Assembly: GCA_900763245.1 (NCBI GenBank)
Contig: CAAFJQ010000155.1
Coordinates: 1-21,897, forward strand
Origin: Bacilli bacterium
Lineage (GTDB): Bacteria; Bacillota_I; Bacilli_A; RFN20; CAG-288
Direction of reading: 5' to 3'
DNA: 21,897 nucleotides
Shown piece after piece: positions 7,369-15,557 of the stretch (the stretch's first letter is position 1; every line of letters starts with the position of its first letter). Position numbers and translations under genes: made by a program. The notes beneath the pieces were generated by a model, which searched no databases, was not told where the DNA came from, and saw only the letters and a program-made list of their open reading frames with translations.

Positions 7369-8561
7369 TTTCTGACTCCCTTTAAATAATCATCAAGTAC
7401 GACATAGACACCGGCAGTCCAACCCATCATCTCAGTCTCAGAATATTCGTTTACTTTAGCCTTTTCTCCACTGACTGCATCATACTTTTCCCAAAGCTTT
7501 CCACATCTATTGAATTCATCTTCAACTGCTTTTGTATATTTCATAGATATTCTTTTCGCCTCTTCTACAAGTGAGAGGCTATCTAAAGCTTTAAAGGCAA
7601 AATAAACAAGATTCGGCCACATATTTGGATATCCCCACTGATATATACATTCAGTTTCCACTTTCTCTGAAGTGAGGATTCCTTTCTCAGTTTCAAGGTG
7701 AGAAAGTACTCTTCTGCACTCTTCTTTATCAGAAGATATACCATAAGCATATGGCAATAAAGAAGCTATCGTATAGAATACTTTGATTTTGTCATTTTTA
7801 ACATCATAATCAAAGTATCCTTTTTGACAATGCAAGTATTTGTTTATTAGTTGTTTTCTTCTTTCTGCTCTTTGTTCATAATCATTTTCAATAGATAGCA
7901 AAGAAGAAAAGAATGCTAATGTTTTTTCGTTTGCATACAAGATGGAGTTAAGATCTACTGGTGCAAAAGAAAGACAGCGCTGATCAAATCTTGAAGAGAA
8001 ATCCCAACCGCTTTCACATTCAGCCATAGCGTTATCACCAACTTCTTCTTTTGAGAACTCTTTGTTTTCAATATGCTTTACTCTTCCTTTATATTCATCA
8101 TAAAAAAAAGCATGAAACTTATCATCAGCACAGTTTCCGTAATGGCATAATCCATTTTCAAACGATCTTCTTTCAGTCCAGAAATGATATTCTTTTTCCA
8201 TGACACTGTACATTGCACGGACAAAGGAAATATCTTTTGTACTCTGATAGTAGTCAAAACACATCTGAATAAAGAGTGGAACCTGTGAACGATTGATAAG
8301 TGCATAATTGGCAGCGTTAGGCATATAAGAAAACTTTTCAATCAGATAAGCCATATCCTTGATATTGTTATAAGCAACATCAACTAAACCATCATGAAGT
8401 AAACCTAAATTAATAAAATAAGTATCCCAATAGAAAAGATCATCAAACAATCCCTTAGCACAGGGAGAAGTATACGAATATGGTAAATCAAGCGCATCTT
8501 TGCTGCATCCCTTTTTACGGATACAGTTAGGATAGTTTTCAAGGATATATTTTCTGACCAT
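7365..8561 (-). CDS. GH37-like (trehalase-related) glycoside hydrolase
   Basis: A 398-residue cytoplasmic protein with the (alpha/alpha)6 pattern of GH37 and its relatives. LFDDLFYWDTYF (38-49) matches trehalase signature 1 only in its YWDxYF part. ECESGWDFSSRFD (181-193) holds the likely acid Asp187. QWGYPNMWPN (about 301-310) corresponds to signature 2, QWDxPxxWxP. NEYSETEMMGWTAGV (371-385) holds a likely base, Glu372. Two points are unusual: the protein is about 150 residues shorter than typical trehalases, and signature 2 has Gly in place of its Asp. Both leave room for a substrate other than trehalose. The start has a good ribosome site (TTGGAGG), and a perfect 30-bp palindrome lies just upstream. 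GH63-type mannosylglycerate or glucosylglycerate hydrolases are the main alternatives. Confidence 0.8.
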   Translation of the reverse strand: MVRKYILENYPNCIRKKGCSKDALDLPYSYTSPCAKGLFDDLFYWDTYFINLGLLHDGLVDVAYNNIKDMAYLIEKFSYMPNAANYALINRSQVPLFIQMCFDYYQSTKDISFVRAMYSVMEKEYHFWTERRSFENGLCHYGNCADDKFHAFFYDEYKGRVKHIENKEFSKEEVGDNAMAECESGWDFSSRFDQRCLSFAPVDLNSILYANEKTLAFFSSLLSIENDYEQRAERRKQLINKYLHCQKGYFDYDVKNDKIKVFYTIASLLPYAYGISSDKEECRRVLSHLETEKGILTSEKVETECIYQWGYPNMWPNLVYFAFKALDSLSLVEEAKRISMKYTKAVEDEFNRCGKLWEKYDAVSGEKAKVNEYSETEMMGWTAGVYVVLDDYLKGVRK

Positions 8562-8575
8562 AAGTCCTCCAAGGA

Positions 8576-8605
8576 ATATCCTGGAGGCAATTGCCTCCAG
8601 GATAT
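8576..8605 (-). promoter_or_regulatory. Perfect 30-bp palindrome inside the operon
   Basis: ATATCCTGGAGGCAA is followed at once by its exact reverse complement. In the mRNA this would form a hairpin of up to 15 bp between the Big2 lipoprotein gene (stop at 8618) and the ribosome site of the GH37-like gene. No T-run follows on the minus strand, so it is a poor terminator. A transcript-stabilising or processing hairpin, or partial attenuation that lowers expression of the enzymes relative to the surface proteins, is more likely (inference). Confidence 0.75.
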
Positions 8606-8617
8606 AATCAAAACATA

Positions 8618-10231
8618 TTAGGCTTTAAGAAGTTCGATAGAATAGATAGAAACTAAAGCTTCACCGATAGCTGCACCATTGCAGTTCAAGAAGATATTAA
8701 GCTGGCCTAAGCCAAGTGAAAGGTTAGTAGTGATTAAGAATTCTCTTGTTATTCTACCCGTTGTGATATCGTCAAAGAAATGCTGCTGTTTGCCGTCACT
8801 GGCTTCAGGATCACTTGCAGCCCAGTCTGCCAATTCAAAACCAATCTTAGAGATATTTCCTTTCTTGACTTCAAGTTCAACTCTGAATTTTGTATATCCG
8901 CCGTTTTTATCAAATGTCATAGAGGCAGATGCCCAAGTATTCACATCACTTCCCGTGAAGGAAATATCCATACTTTGTTCAGTTGGAGTGATTGTATAAT
9001 CAACACCATTATTCCACTGACCATTGGTGATAACACCATTGTTTGTGAATCCTGTTGATTTATAAGTAGAGGTAGAGACTTCACCAATAGTGAACTCAGC
9101 ATAATCGCTCCATTCGCCCTCACCGATAGAATTCTTAGCTCTGACTCTTGCCTTGTAGCTGCCTTTGACTAAAGCGAAGTTTTCATCCTTCTTTGGTGTG
9201 AAGGCAACTAACATGTTAGGAATGTTCTCTACACCTGTGAATCTCGTCTGAGCCTGATCAAGAGTCAACTTTGTCTCTCCCTTATAGACTTCAATCTCAT
9301 ATTCACTTGAAGCTCTTTCCTTATTGAAGATAAGTTGCTTCTTGGTTTCATCATAATGGAGGTTAGAAATCTTAGCCGGAGCTTCACCCTCACCTACCAT
9401 CATACCCATTTTATGAATACGTAAGACGACTTCATTATTTTCTGCCGTTCTATTAGTATCAGAAGAATCCAACGGATTGTTAAATTCTAAGTTGATACAA
9501 CCCCAGCTACCATTGCCCTCTTCACCAGTCTTGATGTTCATACCAGTGATGTTGGCTTTATGGGTAATTCTAGCCCCTTTAGTAAGTGCGACTCTTTCAA
9601 ATGATTTGAAGTTGAGTTCACCACCGAATTCATATAAGAAGGAAGGGAGATCACCTTTGACAAGTTCAATATCGAATTCAAAGGATGTGGCAGCAACTTT
9701 AGTATCGTACCAAAGAACGACAGAATCCCATTCTCCAAGAACATTTCTAGTGAACTTGATATCCATATAATCAGCATGGGTGGCATCAATTTCATAGTTC
9801 TTACCATTGTAAGCATTGTTTTCAACTTTTCCGATATTGGTGAATACTGTCTCAGACACGTGATATCCATTGACAGATACATCACAGGTTGCAGTATAGT
9901 TACCATCCTCAGTTGTAGCTGTAATAACCGTCTCACCAAAGTTGACACCAGTTACAAGACCTGTATCATCAACAGTTGCAACCTGCTCATTTGCACTAGT
10001 CCAGACTACTTTCTTGTTTGCAGCGCCTTCTGGTGTAACAAGAGCAGTAAGCTTTGCTGTGTAACCAGCATCAAGAGACAATGTTTCATTGTCTAAGGTG
10101 ATACCATCGACTGCGACATTCTCTACAACACTAACACTCGCCTTACCTGAATCTACATTTTCACCACCATTACAGGCTGTAAACAACATACCTGTACTAA
10201 GAAGTGCCAACACAAACAATTTGTTTTTCAT
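8618..10231 (-). CDS. Surface lipoprotein: Big2 domain, duplicated beta domain, FN3
   Basis: A 537-residue lipoprotein with a signal peptide and lipobox FTAC (Cys20). Domains in order: bacterial Ig-like Big2 (about 30-120; KVVWTSANEQVATVD and GLVTGVNFGETVITATT are typical). Next comes an unnamed beta-rich domain A (about 125-290), then a fibronectin-III-like segment (about 295-395, with GSYKARVRAKNSIGEGEWS). Domain B (about 400-537) appears to repeat domain A: both open with GFTN/VFTN, then a DYMDIKFT/QSMDISFT strand, then FDIELVKGD/FRVELEVKKGN. I suggest a carbohydrate-binding surface protein from this layout and the operon; no catalytic motif is seen. The ATG at 10231 is chosen because it precedes the signal peptide. 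The longer reading would start with TTG and has no purpose. It lies 27 bases after the upstream gene. Confidence 0.85.
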   Translation of the reverse strand: MKNKLFVLALLSTGMLFTACNGGENVDSGKASVSVVENVAVDGITLDNETLSLDAGYTAKLTALVTPEGAANKKVVWTSANEQVATVDDTGLVTGVNFGETVITATTEDGNYTATCDVSVNGYHVSETVFTNIGKVENNAYNGKNYEIDATHADYMDIKFTRNVLGEWDSVVLWYDTKVAATSFEFDIELVKGDLPSFLYEFGGELNFKSFERVALTKGARITHKANITGMNIKTGEEGNGSWGCINLEFNNPLDSSDTNRTAENNEVVLRIHKMGMMVGEGEAPAKISNLHYDETKKQLIFNKERASSEYEIEVYKGETKLTLDQAQTRFTGVENIPNMLVAFTPKKDENFALVKGSYKARVRAKNSIGEGEWSDYAEFTIGEVSTSTYKSTGFTNNGVITNGQWNNGVDYTITPTEQSMDISFTGSDVNTWASASMTFDKNGGYTKFRVELEVKKGNISKIGFELADWAASDPEASDGKQQHFFDDITTGRITREFLITTNLSLGLGQLNIFLNCNGAAIGEALVSIYSIELLKA

Positions 10232-10258
10232 AATTATTGCTTCTTTCTGAAAAATCAA

Positions 10259-11917
10259 TTATTCTAATGTAAGTGTACTTGTAACCGAATCATACAAATC
10301 TAACGGAATAGAGGACATGTAGAGAGTTTTCCAATTCCTTGTGATTGTTCTGAATTGTCCGACGCAGACATCTCTGTTTGCTGACCAATCACTCGCCCAT
10401 GTAGCTCCTTTATAACTCCACCAGTCTGCGCCTATATTAGCGACATACTTGGCGTTTTCCATATCAGAAGCTTTTAAGTCATCCCAGGTTATGAGTCTTA
10501 TCTTCATGGTTGAGATGACATACTCAATATCTAGAAGGTCAAGAGCTTCAAGATCGTTTTGACTGCCAAAGGGGTGATAGTTATATCCTGCCGTTCGAGA
10601 GTCAAGTTTGATCTTTGTGATCTTCCGATCACTATAATTGAACATATTGGAAGAGAAGTCTTTATTAGCATCATTGGTGAAGTTCTCATCATAGAAGCTA
10701 CCAACTGGATTTGCATGTTCGATGAATACCCATCCCCTTCTTTTAGAATAGCCATAGAGTTTCATATCCTTAAACTCAATACCTGTATTCTTACAAGGAG
10801 AAAATCCGTCTTGCTGATAGATTGTTGCCCAGACACCTAGTGCTTTCCATGAAGCTGGTTTTTTACCATCATCTGCTCCAGGACGTGGTGCGTATTTCCA
10901 ATCATTTGCTTCAGAGCATTTTGGTATAGCTTCATGATAACCTGAGCGTACCGTGTATTTCGGTGAGTAAGTGAGACTATCATCCATCAAGTAAGAATCA
11001 TATTTTTTTAGCTCCTCATAGGAGTTAAGTCTCTTGACATCCTTTAAATCATCTTTCATGGATGAGGGAAATCCTTTTAAGGTGTATCCTTCATCAAGTG
11101 AGAGTTCGATTTTCTTTTCACTTGTCTCACCCTTGATGACTTCTATCGCTCTATCGATTGCTTTTGTATATGACTTTTGTACCAGATACTTAGCTTTTTC
11201 AAGAGCGTTATAATCAAAATAGATAGTTCTTAACGCTGAGCTCTCTGAGACAATTTCATTGGAGTAAGGAATAGAAGCGAACAAAGAAGAACAACCTTCA
11301 TCTTTGAATTTCTTAAGGTAGTCTTTTACTTTATTGTCATTCTCGACTTCTTCCATGTATCTTGTTGAAATCTTCAGATTCGAATTCTCTTTTTCAACGC
11401 CTTGGAAGAAACCGTATAATTCACGATTTTCGTATGAGCTTTTGAATGTTGAGAAATATCCGATATTTCCAACACTTCCCTTTGCAGTAAGTCTACCAGC
11501 GAGATAACCTATCTCCTCTGGTGCAAACTGTATAGTAGTAAGATTTGAGAACTCTTCTTCGTTTCTATTATCAAGGGCGGTGAATTTCATTCCCTGTCTG
11601 CCTTTGACAACATCCCTGACATGGTTATAAGTATTCTCTCCGATGATGATCACATTATCAGGAGAGACTTCTTCAATCTTTTCTGAGAGTCTGTCTTTGA
11701 AAAGATCGTTTGTAATACCTAAGTTGAGATTGACGAAGTTGATTTCTTTTTCACGCTGATTGAGTTTCTTGATGAAATCACTTCCATCAAACTTATCAAA
11801 GTCAGAGTAGGCGATGATGACATTCTTATTTTTTGTGGTTGGTGTTACGCTCTCCATATTCAATGAACAGGAGGAGAGAAGTAAGATAGATAGTGAGGAT
11901 AATGATGTTTTCTTCAT
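10259..11917 (-). CDS. Lipoprotein with BMP/PnrA-like N-terminus and unknown C-terminal domain
   Basis: A 552-residue lipoprotein (lipobox LSSC, Cys17). Residues about 30-270 resemble the basic membrane protein/PnrA periplasmic-binding fold: strand VIIAYSDFD, VIIIGENTY, then APEEIGYLAGRLTAKGSVGNIGYF, which matches the BMP hallmark EGxxAGxxA...GKVGxxG, and GFFQGVEKE. That family usually binds nucleosides. Residues about 320-552 form a second domain rich in aromatics (GVWATIYQQDG, GYSKRRGWVFIEHANP, GYNYHPFG, GADWWSYKGATW). It looks like an extracellular beta domain and I cannot name it with certainty. The gene starts 4 bases after the permease stop, its ribosome site AAAGGA lying inside the permease's last codons. 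It probably binds or senses the glycan at the cell surface, since a separate LplA-type binding protein already serves the transporter. Confidence 0.8.
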   Translation of the reverse strand: MKKTSLSSLSILLLSSCSLNMESVTPTTKNKNVIIAYSDFDKFDGSDFIKKLNQREKEINFVNLNLGITNDLFKDRLSEKIEEVSPDNVIIIGENTYNHVRDVVKGRQGMKFTALDNRNEEEFSNLTTIQFAPEEIGYLAGRLTAKGSVGNIGYFSTFKSSYENRELYGFFQGVEKENSNLKISTRYMEEVENDNKVKDYLKKFKDEGCSSLFASIPYSNEIVSESSALRTIYFDYNALEKAKYLVQKSYTKAIDRAIEVIKGETSEKKIELSLDEGYTLKGFPSSMKDDLKDVKRLNSYEELKKYDSYLMDDSLTYSPKYTVRSGYHEAIPKCSEANDWKYAPRPGADDGKKPASWKALGVWATIYQQDGFSPCKNTGIEFKDMKLYGYSKRRGWVFIEHANPVGSFYDENFTNDANKDFSSNMFNYSDRKITKIKLDSRTAGYNYHPFGSQNDLEALDLLDIEYVISTMKIRLITWDDLKASDMENAKYVANIGADWWSYKGATWASDWSANRDVCVGQFRTITRNWKTLYMSSIPLDLYDSVTSTLTLE

Positions 11918-11921
11918 ACTT

Positions 11922-12857
11922 TTATCCTTTCACTGAACCGACAGTCATACCCTTGATATAGTATTTCTGTAAGAATGGGAAGACTAAGGTGATAGGTAAC
12001 ATACCTAAGAATATCTGAGCTGACTGTAAGTTCTTTCCGCCGATATTAGATAATGCTTCAAGCTGTTCAGGTGTAAGTTTTGAACCAGCAGCAATAAGCT
12101 TACTAGGATCGGAAGAGATGATAATGTTATATAAGTAAGACTGAAGAGGATAGTTATTAGGATCATTCATGAACAGCATACCATCAAACCAGGAGTTCCA
12201 CTGGCCGACAGCAGTGAAAAGAACAATCGTGACAAGGGCTGGGAGTGAAAGAGGAAGATAGACTTTGAAGAGAACCTGAATCTGATTGCAGCCATCAATA
12301 AGTGCAGCTTCTTCCATTTCTTTTGGTATACCGCGGAAGAAGTTCATCAGCATAAAGACAAACCAGACATCACAGGCACTTGGAAGAATGAAAACTAAGA
12401 AAGAGTTGATGAGATGCAAGGAATCATAGAGAACGTAGGTAGCTGCAAGTCCTCCTGAGAAGAACATCGTGATGACAAAGAACCAAGAAAAGAACGTTCT
12501 TCCTTTGACTCTTCCATCATCTTTCGACAATGGATAAGCGGTAAGGACAACAACAATCAATGTGAGTAAGGTTCCTGCAATAGTTCTTGCAACAGAGATA
12601 CCAAAGGCACGGAAGAATTCTTTCTTGCCCATAAGCATGATATAGGCATCAAAAGTGAATCCTTTTGGCCAAAGCCCGACTAAGCCAGCGGATGCATACT
12701 TATCAGAAGAAAAAGAAATTGCAAGAAGATGGACAAACGGGAAAAGGCAGATGAGGATAAGAAGTGTAAGAAGAATATAGTTTGTGACTATGAATATCTT
12801 TCTACCAACACTTTCTTTGATAGCATTTGGATTTTTATGTAATAATCTATTTTGCAT
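11922..12857 (-). CDS. Sugar ABC transporter permease, YtcP/LplC type
   Basis: A 311-residue inner-membrane permease of the CUT1 group with about six membrane helices, the first at about 21-48. The ATPase-docking loop is MEEAALIDGCNQIQVLFKVYLP (from 181), matching the EAA-G consensus. The C-terminus YYIKGMTVGSVKG is a hallmark of the YtcP/LplC permeases. The ribosome site AGGAGG overlaps the stop of the preceding permease gene, 9 bases away. It would form a heterodimer with the product of that gene, take substrate from the lipoprotein encoded first in the operon and be energised by the ATPase encoded last. Confidence 0.95.
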   Translation of the reverse strand: MQNRLLHKNPNAIKESVGRKIFIVTNYILLTLLILICLFPFVHLLAISFSSDKYASAGLVGLWPKGFTFDAYIMLMGKKEFFRAFGISVARTIAGTLLTLIVVVLTAYPLSKDDGRVKGRTFFSWFFVITMFFSGGLAATYVLYDSLHLINSFLVFILPSACDVWFVFMLMNFFRGIPKEMEEAALIDGCNQIQVLFKVYLPLSLPALVTIVLFTAVGQWNSWFDGMLFMNDPNNYPLQSYLYNIIISSDPSKLIAAGSKLTPEQLEALSNIGGKNLQSAQIFLGMLPITLVFPFLQKYYIKGMTVGSVKG

Positions 12858-12866
12858 ATCCGCCTC

Positions 12867-13805
12867 CTAGAATATACGATAGTTGAACTTTTTATAGGCG
12901 ACAAAGTAAGTCCCGCCAACTAAGATGACTGAGACTAAAGACTTCATAAGACCGACCGCGGCAGCGACATCAATTTGCTGCTGTCCTTCAAAACCGAGTC
13001 GATAGATAAAGGTATCGATGATATCGCCCCCTTCATAAACCATCGGGTTATAAAGCAGATAGACTTGATCAAAATTACCGTTAAGTAAACCGCTTAAGGA
13101 CAAAGTGATAGTGAGAACAAGAACAGGTGTGATACCAGGTAGAGTTACATGGAACATCTGATTCCATCTACCGGCGCCATCTATCTTTGCCGCTTCATAT
13201 AGACTTGGATTGATAGCAACAATGGCAGCTAAGAAGATGATCATGTTGTATCCCATACCCTTCCAGACATCGGAGAGAATAATAATTGTTCTAAACCAGT
13301 TGTTATCAAGAAGGAACAAAGTCTTTTCCATACCTAGGTTTTGTTTCATCAAGTTGATAAGACCATCATAGGAGAAAAGCTGATTGAGAATACCACCTAA
13401 GATAATCCAACTTAAGAAGAAAGGAAGGAAGAATGTACTTTGAGCAAATTTGGCAAACCATTTCTTGCCGACTTCATTGATAGAAAGAGCAAGAGCCAAA
13501 GGTACAATGATACCTAAGACAATCTTAGTTCCAGAAATGATGAGTGTATTCCTGATTGACCTGGTAAAGTCATTCAATTTGAAGACGTATTTGAAGTTAT
13601 CAAGACCGACCCACTCATGACCGAAGAATCCGCCTTTTGCGATACTGAAATCCTCAAAAGCTAAGACAATACCGAACATCGAACCATATTTAAAGAGCAA
13701 AGTAAGCACAACACCAGGAAGTAACATCAGCCACCACATATATTGGCTTTTGACAAACTTCATGAACTTACTAGGCTTTTTTCTCTGTAACGATTTTATT
13801 TTCAT
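12867..13805 (-). CDS. Sugar ABC transporter permease, LplB type
   Basis: A 312-residue permease with the LplB-type N-terminus (a positively charged stretch, then WWLMLLPGVVLTLLFKYGSMFGI from 24) and about six membrane helices. The EAA motif is SLYEAAKIDGAGRWNQMF (201-218), and the C-terminus NYRIF is also typical of LplB relatives. The start at 13805 lies one base after the stop of the binding-protein gene. An in-frame extension back to 13907 would run deep into that gene and is not believed. There is no strong ribosome site, so translation is probably coupled to the upstream gene. It pairs with the YtcP-type permease encoded next. Confidence 0.95.
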   Translation of the reverse strand: MKIKSLQRKKPSKFMKFVKSQYMWWLMLLPGVVLTLLFKYGSMFGIVLAFEDFSIAKGGFFGHEWVGLDNFKYVFKLNDFTRSIRNTLIISGTKIVLGIIVPLALALSINEVGKKWFAKFAQSTFFLPFFLSWIILGGILNQLFSYDGLINLMKQNLGMEKTLFLLDNNWFRTIIILSDVWKGMGYNMIIFLAAIVAINPSLYEAAKIDGAGRWNQMFHVTLPGITPVLVLTITLSLSGLLNGNFDQVYLLYNPMVYEGGDIIDTFIYRLGFEGQQQIDVAAAVGLMKSLVSVILVGGTYFVAYKKFNYRIF

Positions 13806-13806
13806 A

Positions 13807-15450
13807 TTACTTTGCATCGTTCCAGGCGTTGACTTCTCCAGTGACCTGAGTTCCACCAGACTCATACCACTTATCTTTGAATGAATTCCAGGTAGAGTTA
13901 AGATCATTCTCTCCTAAGATTACTTTGGTAAAGTAAGTCTCACAGTGAGTAGACATCTGTCCACCATAGAGTGTCTGACCTGCGGTTGGAAGTCCGTAGA
14001 ACTCATTGAAGACATATCTATTGCTGGCTTTCGTATTTCTAATAGCAGCCCAGGCGCCATCGGAATTAAGTCTTCCGATAATATTGGCAAAGTTGTTAGC
14101 TTGGAATTTGACAGCGCCGTGGTCATCTTTCCATGTCAGATAATCAGGATATGCGTTCCATAGTTTCTTGGCATGGCTTGTCCATGTGTCAGGAGCGGGT
14201 TTTTCAGCCTTTGGATCGACTTTGATCTGTTCCTGGAAATTCTCAAACTGAGTATTGATATCATATGGATCATAGAACTGAGTAGGAACCCAAGACCAGA
14301 CATAACCATCTTCAGGTTTTGCGCCTTCTTTTCCATCTAGTTCAATATACATGTTAATCATCTTCATCAGGACTTCTGGATGTTTGAAAGTCTTCATGGC
14401 AACATAATAGAACTGAACAGACTGCTTAGGCATGATGACTTTAGCGCCATCAGCCAAAGGAAGTGAAGCTGCTCCCCAATCCTGTGTGGGAAGTAAGTCA
14501 GCGATTGGGTATTCGTACTGCCACCATGGTCCCATGATGACACCAGTCTTACCATTCTTAATATCACTCTCAACACCAGAAGCTTCTTTTGATGCGAAGT
14601 CTGGAGCCAAAAGTCCGTCTTTATATAAATCGGCAAAGTAGGATAAAGCGTTCTTAGTTGAATCAGTGACTTCACTGGCAACTAAATCTCCACTGCCATT
14701 ATCGATCCAAGTATATGGATTAGAACCAAACATCTGCATGTATCTTTCGATCGTGAAGTAGGAACCCTTATATGATTTAGACATGGCCAAAGGCGAAGTA
14801 GCACCTTTTTCATCTTTGAAGCGCTTTAAAACGACCTTCAGTTCAGCAGGTGTAGTTGGAACACTAAGTCCTAATTCATTGAGCCAGTCCTTTCTGAAAT
14901 ACATGACTGGAATATCTCTTAATGGATCATCGTACTGAGGGATAGCGTAGATTTTTCCGTCTTCATCCTTTAGTGATTCAATGACTTCAGGATCACGGTA
15001 AAGGTATTTTTCGACTTCAGGTGAAGCATATTTGTATGTTTCAGTGAGATCTTTTAAAAGGCCTTCAGCTTTGAAGTTTGCGTATTGGCTGGCTGTTACT
15101 TTAAGAATATCCGGATACTTTCGAGAAAGAATAGTGCCAGATAATTTGTTTTCGTATTGTGAGGAGTTGACCTTCCACATATATTCAAACTGAACATTGA
15201 GTTCATCTTTGAGGAACGTCATGAATTTCTGGTTGTCAGGTGTGATGTTTGATGGAACTCTTGAGTCATTATGGGCTAAATACTCCATGACACCTTTGAC
15301 ATGAACAGTCTCTTCATACTTTCCGAAAGGATTATAAGTCGGATCACAGTAATCACTTTCCAGTGACGTTTCAGTTTTACCACAGGAAAAAAGTGAAAGC
15401 ATCGAAAGAATAAGGACAGATAAGACTTTTGATTTTTTGAATTGTAACAT
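13807..15450 (-). CDS. Extracellular solute-binding lipoprotein, LplA-like
   Basis: A 547-residue substrate-binding protein anchored by the lipobox LFSC (Cys23). It has the two-lobed family 1 binding-protein pattern: a segment around VKGVMEYLAHNDSRVPSN, a conserved YRDPEVIESLKDEDGKIYAIPQ region, then MYFRKDWLNELGLSVPTTPAE. Its length, longer than the usual 400-450 residues, is normal for the LplA group that pairs with LplB and YtcP permeases. Such proteins bind oligosaccharides, often plant-derived. It is the first gene of the nine-gene run, with a strong ribosome site GGGAGGT and a candidate promoter in the gap before it, so it is likely the most highly expressed gene and the direct target of the adjacent response regulator. 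Confidence 0.95.
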   Translation of the reverse strand: MLQFKKSKVLSVLILSMLSLFSCGKTETSLESDYCDPTYNPFGKYEETVHVKGVMEYLAHNDSRVPSNITPDNQKFMTFLKDELNVQFEYMWKVNSSQYENKLSGTILSRKYPDILKVTASQYANFKAEGLLKDLTETYKYASPEVEKYLYRDPEVIESLKDEDGKIYAIPQYDDPLRDIPVMYFRKDWLNELGLSVPTTPAELKVVLKRFKDEKGATSPLAMSKSYKGSYFTIERYMQMFGSNPYTWIDNGSGDLVASEVTDSTKNALSYFADLYKDGLLAPDFASKEASGVESDIKNGKTGVIMGPWWQYEYPIADLLPTQDWGAASLPLADGAKVIMPKQSVQFYYVAMKTFKHPEVLMKMINMYIELDGKEGAKPEDGYVWSWVPTQFYDPYDINTQFENFQEQIKVDPKAEKPAPDTWTSHAKKLWNAYPDYLTWKDDHGAVKFQANNFANIIGRLNSDGAWAAIRNTKASNRYVFNEFYGLPTAGQTLYGGQMSTHCETYFTKVILGENDLNSTWNSFKDKWYESGGTQVTGEVNAWNDAK

Positions 15451-15480
15451 AAATAACTACCTCCCTGTCTTACTGGTTAG

Positions 15481-15509
15481 AGTATAACAACTGAAGATAG
15501 TTCGAAAAA
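15481..15509 (-). promoter_or_regulatory. Candidate promoter of the transport/hydrolase operon
   Basis: A TATACT -10 box lies at 15481-15486 on the minus strand. The -35 at about 15504-15509 (TTTTTC) is poor. A good -10 with a poor -35 fits a promoter that needs an activator, and the AraC-type regulator gene ends only 49 bases upstream. No terminator is visible between that gene and this promoter, so read-through is also possible. Confidence 0.4.
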
Positions 15510-15557
15510 TAGCTAAAATTTGATACTACCACCTAATTTTTGACTTGTGTAAGCCCT

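Noticed and set aside
12867..13907. Longer 346-residue version of the LplB-type permease
   Set aside because: The extra 34 residues would lie inside the binding-protein gene and precede the usual permease N-terminus; the ATG at 13805 fits the operon spacing.
15451..15557. Catabolite-repression (cre) site before the binding-protein gene
   Set aside because: No stretch here fits the cre consensus well enough to report.
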